The position numbers were made by a program, and so were the translations under genes. Shown piece after piece: positions 1-12,455 of a stretch of DNA of 64,000 nt (position 1 is its first letter; each line of letters begins with the position of its first letter). The stretch comes from Alligator mississippiensis. Lineage: Eukaryota; Chordata; Crocodylia; Alligatoridae. Location: the NCBI RefSeq assembly GCF_030867095.1, contig NC_081833.1, forward strand, positions 75,211,395 through 75,275,394, read 5' to 3'. The notes under the pieces are model-generated. The model was not told where the DNA came from. It searched no databases and was given only the letters and a program-made list of their open reading frames with translations.

Positions 1-1369
1 CAAATGGGATTTGCAGCACATTGGAAATCCTGCTGTTGCACCATCTTTATTTATCTTTTTATTTTTGCCTGGAATTGGGGGGGAAATTTTGAGATGGCAA
101 AGCTGCTTGCTGAATGCAGAGGTTGGAAGAAAAACCTTGGGCTTTAGAAATGAGGAGGTATTAATAGGAGATGGAATCTGGCCAAGGAGCATGGGGAAAT
201 ACGGGTCATGAAGAACCCAGAACTAATTCGTTTTTGAGATGTGGCAGACTCTCTTGGTGGCTGAGTCACTCTGGTGCCTCTCGGCCATGGGAGGGAGAGG
301 TGGGGGGGATGAGGAAGTACACTGCATCTTAGAAAGATGCTCTGGGACTAGTCCCATCATAGAGAAGAGGACTGGGAGAACTAGCATTCCCATGTACTTC
401 AGGTGGGTGCAGGGATTAATGTTCATCTGACCTAGACTTTAAACCTTCGGCTTGGATTCCCCATGATTGGGAAATTTTGATTTTTTCATAAAACCCTGTT
501 TTCTAACAGGAAGACGTTTCATTTGGAATCCTTCTCCCCACCCGAACACATAAGAAGTGGTCCAGGGCTGTGCTAGCCTGGGTGCATTTGTCAAGTTGAA
601 TGCTCTGTTCTAAGTAAGGGATATTCATGCAGCTCCGTTATCTTAGTTGCGGCTAAGGTTCACATTCAAACCAGCTCAGTGATGACAGGTCTTGATTCCT
701 GTCCTTGTTCGGTGGCTGAAGTGATGCAAGTTGACTTGCTTCTCTAAATATCACCAGCTGTGATGACTGGTATCAGTCTGAAGACTGAGACAGTAGATTG
801 AATGGGGAAAGGAGACTGAGCTGCCTCATCTCCCAGTTCTCTGAGATCACACGTGCTCCATGGGTGCAATTCAGCCCGTTCCCCTAAACAGGAGTGCAGT
901 GATCTGAGAGCTGGATCTTGCACGTCTAAACCAAACTTCATGCATGGGGGTCTGCCTGTGATAAGCACAGGGAGGGAAGATTCTTGTTTTTCATGGCCTT
1001 GCTTTCACCTGATGGAAAACGCTTGCTCATCTGAACAGTTCCTCTGTTTGGCTGTTTTTTGGCTCGATATTCTGCTATTTCTAGAACTACTAGTTGAAAA
1101 GCCAGTATTTCAAATCCACTCCAGTCTTAGCTGGTACAAGAAGCAATGTGTGCAAGTTCAAGTGAAGGTGCTGCAGGAAGCCAGGAGCAGCTGCTCACTT
1201 TGGCTTTATTTTATAGGTGGCTTAAAAACATAAAACCTGTGCTGTCGGGGGTGAAGTGGGTTTTTTATGCTACGGTGGAGCAATTGCAATTGGACGTGAC
1301 ATGGAAGTTTTAAAACAAAAAAGTGCTCTCAAATGAGGCAAGTATCCACGTTGTAGGTTATTGGTCTAG

Positions 1370-1505
1370 AGGCAAAAGGAATTGGACCTCGTGGTAGAGG
1401 CGATTGATTATCTTTTATTAGACCAACTAGATTTTTGCAAAAACAAATTATTTGCAAGATTTCGGGCATAAGCACCCTTCAAGCATTGGAGACAAGATTG
1501 TAAAA
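1370..1505 (-). mobile_element. Degraded Penelope-like element tail with hammerhead-type remnant
   Basis: Read on the minus strand this matches, with divergence, the copy at 7340-7500: a CTTGAAGGG...CCCGAAA stretch (about 1485-1461), then 'ttggtctaataaaaga' and a 'ctctaccacgag' segment. The GGGTG/TGCCC arms can still pair as helix II. It is a fossil: short, old and without coding sequence. Family assignment rests on the hammerhead-plus-tail pattern known for Penelope-like elements. Confidence 0.5.
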
Positions 1506-3407
1506 GTAATGAAAAAGAAGCAAGCACTCGGATGAAGCGCATTCACAGTGCCCAGCACTGCCTCGACGACGGAGTGGAGTAAAAGGTGCATTAGCAGTGT
1601 CCAGCTATTTGAGGATGTTTTTTATTTCCAATGGAGATGATACTCCTGTTGAGGAAAATCTGATCTAAAAATAAGACCGATCCCCAGGTCCTGTTGTCAG
1701 AATCCCACTCGATCCATCCACGTGCACTGCACTGCGTGGGTGAGGGGAGGGGATTGTCAGCAGTGAGATGCAGCGAAGCAGAAAAAGTAAATGAAAAGCA
1801 ATTCCTTTAAGTCCTGCTTGCCAGAAGGAGAGGCCCGGCTCTGAGAAGCAACAGGGCTAATTTTCCCTTGAGGGCAGCAGCCCGTCCCCCCAATGCTTTC
1901 TCTTCCCTGCGGCTGTCTCATCTAAAGCATGGCTTTGCTCTGCCTTTCCAGACCCAGCGTCCCTCCTAAATTGTCTCCGTGCCAGGAGCCATTCAAGCTT
2001 CACCCGGCGTCACATGGTGACCCTCCAGGGACTCGCCAACTCCCTGCCTTCTTCTCTCTCAGTAACTTGGCACTATATTTATAGCTAAGACTTCTATGTT
2101 AGCGTGTTAGCCTTCTAGAAATAAGCCTCTTGCTAATTCTGTTTAATGTGTAACCTCTTTTGAATTTGATTCATATTTACCAGGGAGGAGCCTGCAGGCT
2201 AGTGGAAGTCATGCTGACCTCTTGAAGTCTATTTATAGCCTCATGTGCTTTCCCTAATTGTCAGATCCCAATGGCTGGCAATTCCAGCCTTTCTGTGGCT
2301 CTTGGCTCATGACATCCAGTACTTCCCTGTGTCACGTGGCTGCATGATGTGAAGCGGTGGTGTTGTTCCAAGCGAGCACGCACTTCCTGATGCAACCGGT
2401 GGCTGGGTAGCATTCCACGCACAGCCACAGTACATTTTACGATCGGTGTTTTCAGTTGGGATGTGAACAGCCATCCTTTTTAGCCCGTTTGAGACCGACC
2501 CCTTTCGTGGACCCCTTAGAAGGCCTTTGTAAACTAAGAGTTTCAGCAATTGTGCCAGGAGGTATTAAACAGCTGTTGATTAAGGATCAGTGCCACAGGT
2601 GTACCCAGGGCAGCTGTAGTTGGAAGTAAATTCAACGAGTGCACTAACACAGAAGTCTCCAACTCTTCTCCCCCCCCACCCCCCTCCAGAAGCCTACAAG
2701 TAGGCTGTAACTGGGAGGTTGAAAGACGAGTTGAAGAATCAAGGACATTATAAAATAATCATTCAGTTCTGCTGGGACAGGAAATTGTAGCTTGGTCTGA
2801 GGACTAGAAATCCCCTCAGAACCGAAGGGGGACCTCTTTGCAACAGTCTTCCCCGCACGTGATGCTGGCTGTAACCTTTTTCTTTTCCTTTCCAAGGAGA
2901 GGCTACTCGACAGGCTCCTCTAATATAGGCTTTAAATGCGGATGGGTTCAAAAATGTATTTACACTCCCCTCTCCCATTCCCAGCTTGCAAGAGGAATAG
3001 TCCTCCAAAACATTAGTCTGAGTCTGCAGTGCTGGCACAGTCCCACCTTCTCCCTTAGGCAGTCCAGGCACTGAGCGCCAAACGAGCGAGGACCGGCTCT
3101 GGTGACCGGAGAGAGGGATAACTCCATTACTTGATCAGCATTCTCCATCTCGAAAGGAGGCCCGAGGCTGCCAGAGTGTTTGCTGGGTGCAGAACGCCAG
3201 CTTTGTGCCCTCTTGGCCTTTGGACTGCCGCGTATCTCGCTGTTATGTAAAGCATTTGGTGGGGATCAGAGGAGTTCTGTGAAACTCATTCGACTGTTTG
3301 TGAAGGTTTCTCCAGTGCGGCCACTCCACTGCAGTTCTGCCCGTTTCTTGGAGTATCTTTTATATTTGCCCTCCTACCAGCTAAGGCACAGGGCAGATGT
3401 TGCAGCA

Positions 3408-3645
3408 AGAAAAGTTTAGGTTAGATATTAAGTGAACTGTCTCGCTAGGAGGGTCGTAAAACACTGGAACAGGCTACCTAGAGAGGTTATGGACTCTCCA
3501 TCCTTGGAGGGTTTTAAGACTCGGCTGGACAAAGCCTTGGCTGGGGTGATATAGTTGGGGCTGGTCCTGCTTTGAGCAGGGGATTGGACTAGATGTGATC
3601 TGAAGTCCTTTCCAGCCCTAGCTGTGTATGATTCTCTGAAATGCT
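3408..3645 (+). mobile_element. CR1 LINE 3' end
   Basis: A 5'-truncated CR1. Characteristic 3' phrases are present in order: the 'ggaacaggctacct' segment, 'ctccatccttggagggtttt', 'ggctggacaaagcc', 'gggctggtcctgctttgag' and 'ggactagatgtgatctg'. It stops at a 'tatgattctctga' tail, the usual CR1 terminus. No reverse-transcriptase segment is present. Confidence 0.85.
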
Positions 3646-3800
3646 CCACTCTTCTGACTGATCTTTATAGGTTCTCCATCCTGCCGCAGTCCTGACAGAT
3701 CTCAGTGGGATTTAGCAACACAGCTGATCTGCTGAGCAATTCATTCCTTTGTTGCATTATCCTAGCACCTGGGAGCTCTCCTCTTGTGAAACAGGACCCC

Positions 3801-3866
3801 TTTGTGCTAAGTGCTTACAGGCACCGAACAGAAAGGCAGTCTCTGTCCCAAAGAGCTTGCTGTCAG
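3801..3866 (+). repeat. Old SINE/LINE-like fragment ('gtgctaagtgctt...cccaaagagctt')
   Basis: The phrases 'gtgctaagtgcttacagg', 'ggcagtctctgtccc' and 'aaagagcttgctgtca' recall a widespread amniote interspersed repeat (gcgctgtacaaac ... ccccaaagagctta). A related fragment may lie near 45,885-45,930 ('gctaggcgctgtacaaaca'). The exact family cannot be named from sequence alone. Confidence 0.4.
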
Positions 3867-4108
3867 TGTATTGGGTGCAAGACAACAGAGAAATGCTCTC
3901 AAGGAAGAGCAAAGCAGTACTGGTCGGCTATAGGCATTGAGTGCTCCTTCCCCAAGGGTTGAGTTGCCTGTTCGGAGAGGGTGGAGAGGTCTGTGATCCT
4001 TCATTACTGAGGAAGTGTGTCCCATTAGCTAGGGACCCTATCCTAGAGCTTTGGTTGATCTCTTGGATGTTTTGGGAAACCTTCCAAACTTGATTTGATG
4101 TGCTGTAG

Positions 4109-4276
4109 CAGTGGTTTTCAACCTTTTTTCATTTGTGGACTCCTAAAAAACTTCAAATGGAGATGCGGACCCCTTTGAATTATAAGTGTGGGTATTCACA
4201 TACCTTTGATTGATCATAACCATCTTTCGTGGACCACCCTAGGCATAGTGTGCAGACCACAGGTCGAAAACCACTG
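4109..4276. mobile_element. Short non-autonomous hAT element with inverted ends
   Basis: It starts with cagtggttttcaacc and ends with the inverse, ggtcgaaaaccactg, with about 140 bp of non-coding sequence containing 'gcggacccctttgaa' and 'cgtggaccaccctagg'. This is the usual layout of reptilian hAT MITEs. Flanking 8-bp duplications are not clear (tgctgtag against gtctgtga), so it is old or slightly mis-bounded. Confidence 0.7.
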
Positions 4277-7200
4277 GTCTGTGAGAGCCTGCTTTGGAGA
4301 GCAGAAAGGACAGCCAGGAGGGCAGAGAATACATTTGATGAGCTCACGGTAGCCCACTTGGCTCAGAGATGGGTTCAAACACTCTTCTCTCTGAATTGTT
4401 CTCCTTGATGGCTTTGTGCTCACGTACCTTGCTCAGCTGTCATCCAGGTGTGAGATGACAAAGGTGTGTGCAATCAAGACAAAGGTCAACATCTGCCAGG
4501 AAGGGGCAGTGAGACAGGGAGAAAGTATTAACTCAAGGGCTGCAAAAGATAAGGCAGGAAGTCAGAGGTCTGCTGGGGAAGGAGTGGACAGCATTGGCTG
4601 TTGTGGTGACTCCCTTAAAGAAAAGTAAGTTCACATAGGGACTTAAACTCCATAAATTCTGTTGTGACCGGTTAATAAAATGGGAAGCATTGTACACCCT
4701 TATCCAACCGTGGCATGCAGTCAGCATGCAGCTTGCAGTCGGGGAACGTTGTGAAGATCCAGATCCAATGAGGCAAATACAAGATTTGTGCTTTCTCCAA
4801 GGAGGAAATTCTGCGATCCAGTTAACACAATTGGGGGCTAGTTGGGACACCAAAGGGAAGTGACTTTCATGGTATTTTATTAGGCACGTTCCGGAACAGT
4901 GGAATTGCACATTTAAACCTTCCTGCGACGTACCTGGTTTACCTAGTGTCTGGAGAGCGTGTGAACAGGGCTGATCCCGGAAGGGAGGAGCAGCATCCAA
5001 ACAGACGGTGATTCAGGACCCAGAGATGTCGGCTCTTGCAAACTGGCAAAGCTGGTTTTTTGTAAGAATTGCTAATTTTTTTTTTTTTCTAATGGTCTTT
5101 GATTACTGTTGATAATGCTCTTCTAATTAGCTCCTGATAAAGCTTGATTAGCCACATCTGTTTAGCTGTTTGTCTTTAGTCCCCCCCCCAATGACTGTAT
5201 GTTAACAGCAAGCATTATCTTAAATACAGCAAAAGGATTTAACCGTAGCTGGTAACAGGATTTTACTATATTACATAAATGATGCGATGAGCCCCCGCTC
5301 ATCTCGAGTAGCTTTAGTAAAAAGCATACCTTTAAAGGCTTGCTGCTCGTACAGGCTTGCCCTCTGCTTGCACAGTAAAAAGCAAAGCCCTTGTGTGTGT
5401 GTAAAGGGGGGCTCTGCCTCTGGCTTGCGTGACTAAGGGTAGATCTCAGGGAATACATTTTTGTCTTGGTAGCTGTTTAAAAGCTGGACTTGCTAGAAAG
5501 ATTCCTTTTGCCGGCTCTCATGAAATGACTGTAAAGAATGAGGCGGAGTAACTGTGCCCTTGTACCCCCATAGCTCAGGCTTTTAATCTAAGGCGTCAAA
5601 CGTCCAGTCCTCCAGGCACATTCCGGCTCCTGGGTATAGGTATCTGGTCCTTGGGAAGAGAGTCAGATACTCCAGAACGAAAGCAGCTGCTTCCCTTCAT
5701 TTTGAAGTCGGTCCCCTGTGGTTTGGAAGAAAACCTTCCAGCTGTGACTCGACTTCGCTCTGCTTTGGACTGAAACATCTCCTTGTTCATCTTGGCAGTC
5801 ATGTTCCCCAAGTCAGAAGTGTTAGCACTTCAAGGATGAGGATTTTCAGATCATCTGGATGCAGTTTGGTTTGCAAAAAAAAAAAAAAAGAGTAGCTGCC
5901 AAAACAACCCACAGGATTTTAAAGCACCTAATCCCCATTACTGTTTTAGATATAAAACCTAGGGTAACACATACAAGCAGTGCATCAAATTTGTTTTTGG
6001 GGGGATTTTTTTGCTAAACTTCCGTACCTGAAGAGCGGGGTTTGACCGCTGGTTTCCTGAAGTTCCTTAACTTCATTTCCTGCTGTAAAATTCCATGTTG
6101 CATTGCTACAGAACTTGTGCTGATGTCAATGACACTTGCAAAGTTTACTTTCCTGCTAGAAAAAAATCCTTTAATAGAGGCGGACTTCCCTCTTTCAAAA
6201 ATTAAAATGTAGCCACGCTTCAGAACAGTAGGCCTGCAGCCGAGTTGAGTCACCAGCTATTGTTGGGTGATAAGATATGTGTTACCTGTGCTGGGGGAAG
6301 GGAAGGAAGGAAGCAGGCACTTTCTCTGTCGGGATGATTTTCCGGCTAAGATTAGAAATGCTTTGTAATAATTTGCATAAATACATTATGAGGCAAACTT
6401 GGGGCATGAGGCCAGATTTCCCCTTTTAATTTCCTGCTGAAATAAAGTGACATGCTTCAAGTCCTTGGGGTGGTTTCTTTGATCGGAGCAGAGTAAGCTG
6501 GGCTCAGTGCTGATCTGCAGAGCAATTGCCTCCTTTCGCTTCCAGAGCCAAGTCCGGTCTGCGTCCTTTTAGTGAAAGCCATGGTCAGAATTGCAAGCCA
6601 GTCAGTTGTGGCATGTTTCTTTTTTTTTCCACAAGTGACTTGTGAGATTTGCAAAACAATTAGCAGTGGGAAAGATCTGCTGAGCTGCCCTGTCCTGGCC
6701 TCTCCCCAGGTCATGCAAGAGTGTTCCCAATTGGTATTAATTATCTATCTGGACTGAGCCAAGAGCACCAAGTAGATGACTCTTTCCACTACGTGGCCTC
6801 TCTATGCATGCCTACAAACCCAGCTGAAGACTCAGCAGGAAGAAGATCCTGTGGGCTTTGCCTCAAAAGTCTCTCTTTAAATGAAAGCTTTTTAATTGTG
6901 CAGTTGAAATGTAGCTATTAAGCAAATACAGACTGAACAGGTTTGTTTGAAGTACCAACTCTAGTATTTTGCTGCAAGATGTCAGTAGTTGCACCATCGT
7001 CCGCTGATGGTACAGAGGTGAGCAAGTTTATTACGTGATGCTGCAGGTGAGTATGCAGGTTGTTCTTGCGGAAAGGCTAGCTAGAAAAGCCCTCATCGAA
7101 GCATCGCATTTCCCTCTTGACAGTAGAGTGGGTGCATGTTCATCATTGAGTCAGACTGAAGCACATGCAAAACCCAGGCTTTCGGTGTGGGTTTCTTTTC

Positions 7201-7339
7201 CTGCCTCAGGGGAAGAAAAAACCCTGTCCCAGGAATGTAATCCAGGAAGAACCATGTGAAACTAGGTGACGGGTGTATGCGGTTGGCTTTGCTTCTTCCC
7301 AACTTCATGAGCAAGCAGTTGCATTGAAAACAAATCACG

Positions 7340-7500
7340 GCAGCCGTCTCCCAATGCCTGAAGAAGGGTGTTTGCGCCCGAAAGCTTGCAAAGATCTTTT
7401 TTCCAACTATTGAGTTGGTCCAGCAAAATATATCACATCTACCCAAAGAACCTTGCCTGCCAGTTCCCTTAGACCAACACGGCTACAACCGACAACCTTG
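7340..7500 (+). mobile_element. Penelope-like element tail with well-preserved hammerhead ribozyme core
   Basis: The core shows CTGAAGA (7358-7364), helix II GGGTG/CGCCC closed by a TTTG loop (7366-7379) and GAAA (7380-7383), matching the hammerhead pattern CUGANGA-helix II-GAAA. It is followed by 'ccaactattgagttggtcc', 'atcacatctacccaaagaa' and 'ttagaccaacacggctacaa', a tail shared with the copies at 1370 and 33,318. Hammerhead motifs in the terminal repeats of Penelope-like elements are established. No coding part remains, so this is a fossil fragment. Confidence 0.65.
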
Positions 7501-8036
7501 CATTGAGGGAATGTGAGCCTTGATCAGGAACTCAAGTGGAGGCAGAAATCGGATGCTTATAGTGCCTGTAGTCGGTGACTTGTGCGTTTTTTAAGGGAAT
7601 CCCTTGCAGGCTGTTTGTGAGAGGCGGGGGACGCTCTAGAAAGGCAAAATGCCCCTCAGTTAAGATCTTCTGTGGTCCTGACTTACTACCTTCCAATTCT
7701 GAGATCTAATAACCCTTGCACAGTTCAGAGGATTTTCAGTTAACCTAATTTTGGCCTGATATGTCAAATCCACAGGGTAAGACCTAAACTGCGTGGCCTC
7801 ACACTTTTTTACACCAGCCCTGCTTCCCATAGCCGCCTAGGAGAGAGCTGTGCCAAGGGAACCCCTCTGTGACTAGGGCAGGTTGTGTCACCTCTCTATG
7901 CCTCCAGTGTGAGGAGGAGGAGGATGCCTTTCTCATGGCTCATGTCTTGCTGCTATTGGCACTTTTGGGCAGGGGACTGCCGCCTTTTGTACCATTCTGC
8001 TGTATGCTGTAACTCAGTTGTGGCCTTCTGACCTAG

Positions 8037-8190
8037 TCTGGATATGAATATTGGGCCCTGCGGTCCTCTGCTAGATCCATGTTTGGGACACGTGATGCAC
8101 AGGTGGCCTGAGTCCAAATATGACTATTGGACCCTGTTGTCCTCTGCTAGATGATCCGTGTTTGGGACACGTGATGCACGGACAGCCTGT
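8037..8190 (+). repeat. Two-copy tandem duplication, about 75 bp unit
   Basis: Copy 1 (8037-8111) and copy 2 (8112-8190) share 'tatgaatattggg', 'gtcctctgctagat', 'gtttgggacacgtgatgcac' and 'gcctg', with roughly ten differences and a 3-bp indel. It looks like a simple local duplication, with no coding potential. Confidence 0.8.
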
Positions 8191-8339
8191 TTGGGGGCTG
8201 GATTCCTCAGATGGATGAACATGAGAGTAACACCTGTTGTATTATGACTTGCTGTTATAATAGGTATCACAGGCAGGGCTGAAATAATTGATATGGAAGG
8301 TAGAGTTCCTTCAGGAAGGGCAGACAAGGGAGGAAAACA

Positions 8340-9150
8340 GAGGTGTTGTATTATATTAAGATTATGTGTAGTCTTTCCTGAAGTTTAGGAAACGCTCATT
8401 GAAAGGTAGAGATACAAGAGACAAAAGGCCAGGAGACGGCTGTAACCAGCTCGGAACAAGGACATAAATGAGGCATTTTGGGGCAGCTAAACAAGCATCC
8501 AGAAGGCAAGACCTGGCTATGGTGGAGGACTCTACCCAGACACCTGGAAAAGCTGCATGGCAGGACATGGACAGTCCAGGTTATGCTGCAGAAGTGACCG
8601 TGGCACCAACTATTAGATTTGATATTAGCTAAGAGGGATAATGCTTGAAAATGTATAGGTGGAAGGTTAGTTAGGTGAAAACGATCGTGAGATTCGCTGA
8701 CCTAAGATGAGGAAGGAGGGAGAGTAGTAGAGCAAAGATAACTGGGTTAAAAAAGGCACTCTTTAGTAAACACAGGAAACTGGTAGAATAGCTCTCCTGG
8801 AAAGATAATCAAAGGGGTAAAAGCATGCAGAATAGCTGGCTGTTACCAAGTAGACTGTTAAAGCTCAGCCACAAACCCTCCCACAAGAGAAGAAAGATGA
8901 GAAACACAGTAAGAGCGAAGTTTGGCTATATCAAGACTTTAAGGATCTGAAAATCAAAAAGGAATAATGCAAAAACCAGAAACAAAGGTCTATGATTTAG
9001 GATAACTGTAAAAACAGCAGGACCATGTACGGAGAACATCAGAAAGAGCAAATATGTAAATGAGTTGCAATTAACAGCAGACATAAGGCAATAGAAAAGG
9101 TCTATAGATGCCTGCAAACAGAAGTATAAGTCTTAACAGGCAAAGAGCGA
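8340..9150. other. A/G-rich stretch of uncertain, possibly retroelement, origin
   Basis: Base composition shifts to A/G-rich on the plus strand and lacks the GC-rich texture of its surroundings. There are no long frames, no tandem structure and no recognised family motif. A decayed retroelement interior is possible, but nothing specific supports it. Confidence 0.3.
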
Positions 9151-9157
9151 ATAAAAG

Positions 9158-10975
9158 ATCATAGAACATGAGGGTTGAAGGCAGCTGAGGAGATCACATC
9201 TAGTCTAACCCCCTGCTCAAAGCAGCACCAGCCCCAACTACATCATCCCAGCCAAGGCTTTGTCTAGCTGGGTCTTCAAAGCCTCCAAGGATGGAGACTT
9301 CACCACGTCTCTGGGTAACCTGTTCCAGTACTTCACCCTCCTTGTGAGAGAGTTTTTCCTAATATCCAACCTCAGCTTCCCTTGCTGCAGCCTGATCCCA
9401 TTGCTCCCTGCTTGTCATCTGCCCCCACTGAGACCAGCCCAGCTCCATCCTCTTTGCAGCCCCCCTGCAGGGAGTTGAAGGCTGCTATTAAATCCCCCCC
9501 CCCCCTCCATCTTCTCTTCTGCAGACCGAATAAACCCAGTTCCTCCCAGTCTCTCCTCACCAGTCCTGTCCCCCAGCCCCCGAACCATTTCTGTTGCCCT
9601 CTGCTGGACTGTCTCCAATTTGTCCACATCCTTTCTGTAGTGGGGGCCCACAACTGAACACAGGACTCCGGATGTGGCCTCCCTGGTGCGAAATAATAAT
9701 CACTTCCCTTGACCTACTGGCAACACTCCTACCAGTGCAACCGGTAGCCTTCTTGGCAACAAGGGCACACTGCTGGCTCATATTCAGCTTCTTGTCCTCT
9801 GTCCCCCCCAGGTCCCCTTCTGCAGAGCTGCTGCCCAGCCTGTCACCCCCAGCCTGCACCGGTGCATGCAATTGTTCCCCCTTAAGTGCAGGACTTTGTG
9901 TTTCTCCTTACTGAACCTCATGAGATTTCTTTTGGTCTAGTTCTCCAATGTGTTGAGGTCTCTCTGAATCCTAGCCCTTACTATCCAGTGTGTCTACCGC
10001 TCCCCCTGGGTTCGTATCATCTGCAGGCTTGCTGAGGGTGCACTGCATCCCATCGTTCAGGTTGATGAAAATGCTGAACAAAACCGGCCCCAGGACCGAC
10101 CCCTGGGGCACTTCACTTGATACCGGCTGCCAACTAGACATCGAGGCATTGACTACTAGCCTCCGAGCCCAATGCTCCAGCTCATTTGCCATCCACCCTA
10201 CAGTCCCTTCATCCAGCCTGTAGTTCCAGCTTGTTTGTGAGAAGGTTGTGGGAGACAGTATCGAAAGCCTTGCTAAAGTCGAGATGTATCATGTCCACTG
10301 CTCTTCCTGCATCCCCAGAGCCAGTCATCTCATCATAGAAAGCAATTAAATTGGTCAGGCATGACCTGCCTTTGGTGAATCCATGCTGACTGTCCCTAAT
10401 TGCCTTCCCCTCCCCCAAGTGCTTAGAAATGGACTCCTTGAAAACCTGCTCCATGAATTTTCCAGGAACTGAGGTGAGGCTGACCAGTCTGTAGTTCCCT
10501 GGATCCTCCTCCTTCCCTTTTTTAAGGATGGACACTATTTGCCCTTCTCCAGTCGTCCAGGACCTTTCCCAATCGCCACAGATTTTCAAAGATAATGGCC
10601 AGAGGCTCTGCAATCCCGTCAGCCAACTTCCTCATCACCCTCGGGTGCATCCTGTCCAGCCCCATGGACTTGCACACCTCCAACTTTTCTAAATAGTCCT
10701 TAACCCATTTTTGTGCCACTGTTGGCTGCTCCCCTCCTCCCCAAACTTTGCTGCCCGGTGCAGTAATCTGAGAGCTGTCCTTGCCTTTGAAGACGGAGGT
10801 GAAAAGGGCATCAAGTGCTTCAGCGGCTCCCACATCCTGTCACTGGGTTGCCTCCTGCGTTCAGTAAAGGACCCACACCTTCCCCAAGCTTCCTCTCGTT
10901 GCTGACACAGATGACGTGGAGAAGGCCAAAGCGTTTCACTCCTTTGCTTCACTCTTCCCCAATAAGTCAACTGTG
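9158..10975 (-). mobile_element. 5'-truncated CR1 LINE with reverse-transcriptase remnant
   Basis: Minus-strand frames carry CR1 ORF2 reverse-transcriptase blocks in order. GNYRLVSLTSVPGK..EQV and HGFTKGRSCLTNL..FYDE, then [15 protein letters not shown], lie in 10,613-10,209. [19 protein letters not shown] with an ADDT active-site remnant (first residue P rather than Y/F) lies in 10,192-9,971. The 3' end, 'tagtctaaccccctgctcaa' read on the plus strand, lies near 9,200. The endonuclease domain is missing and several frame changes make it inactive. It is the longest mobile element here, in antisense orientation to ZC3H18. Confidence 0.92.
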
Positions 10976-11074
10976 ACCAGATACCTAACTAAAACCAGGC
11001 AAAAGGTTAGCATAGGACTGGCTGGGGAAGGCATGTGTTAAAGAAAGGAGTTAGGTAAGTGAGATGTGTCTGAG

Positions 11075-12455
11075 TCAGCAGGGCCTGATGAAATCAACCC
11101 TGAGAACTCACCGAATTAGCGGAAGCAAACTTTATAAAATTTAGCGGTTATCTGAGTTCTGGAAAGGGCAAACCTAGTTCCTGTCTCTTTCTCTTTTTTT
11201 TTCTTCATTCTTAAAAAAAATGGGCAGGGAGAAGGGCAGGTCCTGCAAGTCTCATTTTGATACCTAGAAAGATATTAGAACAATTTAGACGTTCCATTTA
11301 TAAGCACCTGAAGGCTAATACGGTGTCAAGAAATAGCCAGAATAACATGTCATGACAAGTCCTGTTGATCCAATCTAATTTCTTTCTTTGCAGTAGAGCT
11401 GGTCTTGTGCCAAGGAGAAAGCAGTGGGTGTGCCTTTCATAAGGTTTCTGATGCCCTTCCACCTGAGTCTCATAAGCATATTCAGAAAAAGTGGTCAAAA
11501 AAATCCCATAAAGTATGTGCAGCTGGTTGAACAACTGCACTAAAAATACACTTGTTTGCTTCCAGACTGAGTGCATCCCCCAGGGTCTGTCCCAGACCTT
11601 GTACTGGTCAGTATTTGGGATGATCTAGTTGGGGCTGGTCCTGCTTTGAGCAGGGCGTTGGACTAGAGGCAACCTCCTGAGGTCCCTTCATCCCTCACTT
11701 TCTATGAATCTATTTTCATTAACGACTGGGTGCTGGGATAAAGAGTCCACTTGCAAAATTTGGCATCGGCCTGGGGGGGCTAGTAGGCACTTCAGAGGGT
11801 GGGTCAGAATTCAGAATGATCCTCAAATTGGAGAGAGGGGCCGAGATGAACAGGAGAAGGATCAGTGAGGACAAGTATAAATTGCATTTAGGAGGAAGAA
11901 GTCAAATGTACAAATACAAAACATGGAACAATTGGCTGAGCAACAGGACTGCAAAAACCGGCCAGGAGGCTCCAGTGGTTTCCAAACCAAGCAGAAGCCA
12001 ACAGTACGGTGCTATGCCCTGCTTTGGCCACCACATTTAAAGGTGTAGATGATGAGCACAGGCAGGAGCAACAAGAGCAAAGTTCGGAAAATATAACCGT
12101 TGTAGAAAGGAATTGGGCTTGCTTTGTCTGCAAATGAGAAAACAGGGCAGGGGAATGTAAGTCTCCATAGTTATAATAGGAGGTTGTAATAAAAAGTTGG
12201 TGACTAGCTGTTTTCCTTGGTCATGGAGGGTAGAAGAACAAGAAATCGCCTTTAGCCTGCATCAAAGACGGGTCAGGTTGGATATTAGGGCTGACTTTCT
12301 CATTGCTGGGGTGGTGAGTTTCCATGGCTGGCTGCGTAGGGATGTTTCAGCACATCCTTCATTGGAGGTGTGCAAGAATGGGTTAGTCTGTCCGGGTGAT
12401 GTAGGTGTGGCTGATACTTGAGATGATACAGCAGACTTCCCTTGAGGTCCCAGCC
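11075..12455 (+). mobile_element. Old, diverged CR1 LINE fragment
   Basis: Starting at 'cagggcctgatgaaatcaacc', diverged CR1 ORF2 pieces follow on the plus strand. They include 'gagtgcatcccccagggtct' (the PQG block), a 'ggcatcggcctgggggg' region and a C-terminal segment whose frame reads near LKLERGAEMNRRRISEDKYK. The 3' region has 'ttggatattagggctgactt' and ends with 'cttgaggtcccagcc' near 12,455. It is more decayed than the 9.2-11 kb copy and is interrupted by another CR1 tail at 11,612-11,706. Confidence 0.7.
11612..11706 (+). mobile_element. CR1 3'-end fragment nested inside an older CR1
   Basis: 'gatgatctagttggggctgg', 'tcctgctttgagcaggg', 'ttggactagagg' and 'cctcctgaggtccctt' form a clear CR1 terminus ending in 'tttctatgaatc'. 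The surrounding older CR1 continues on both sides, so this is a later insertion into it. Confidence 0.7.
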
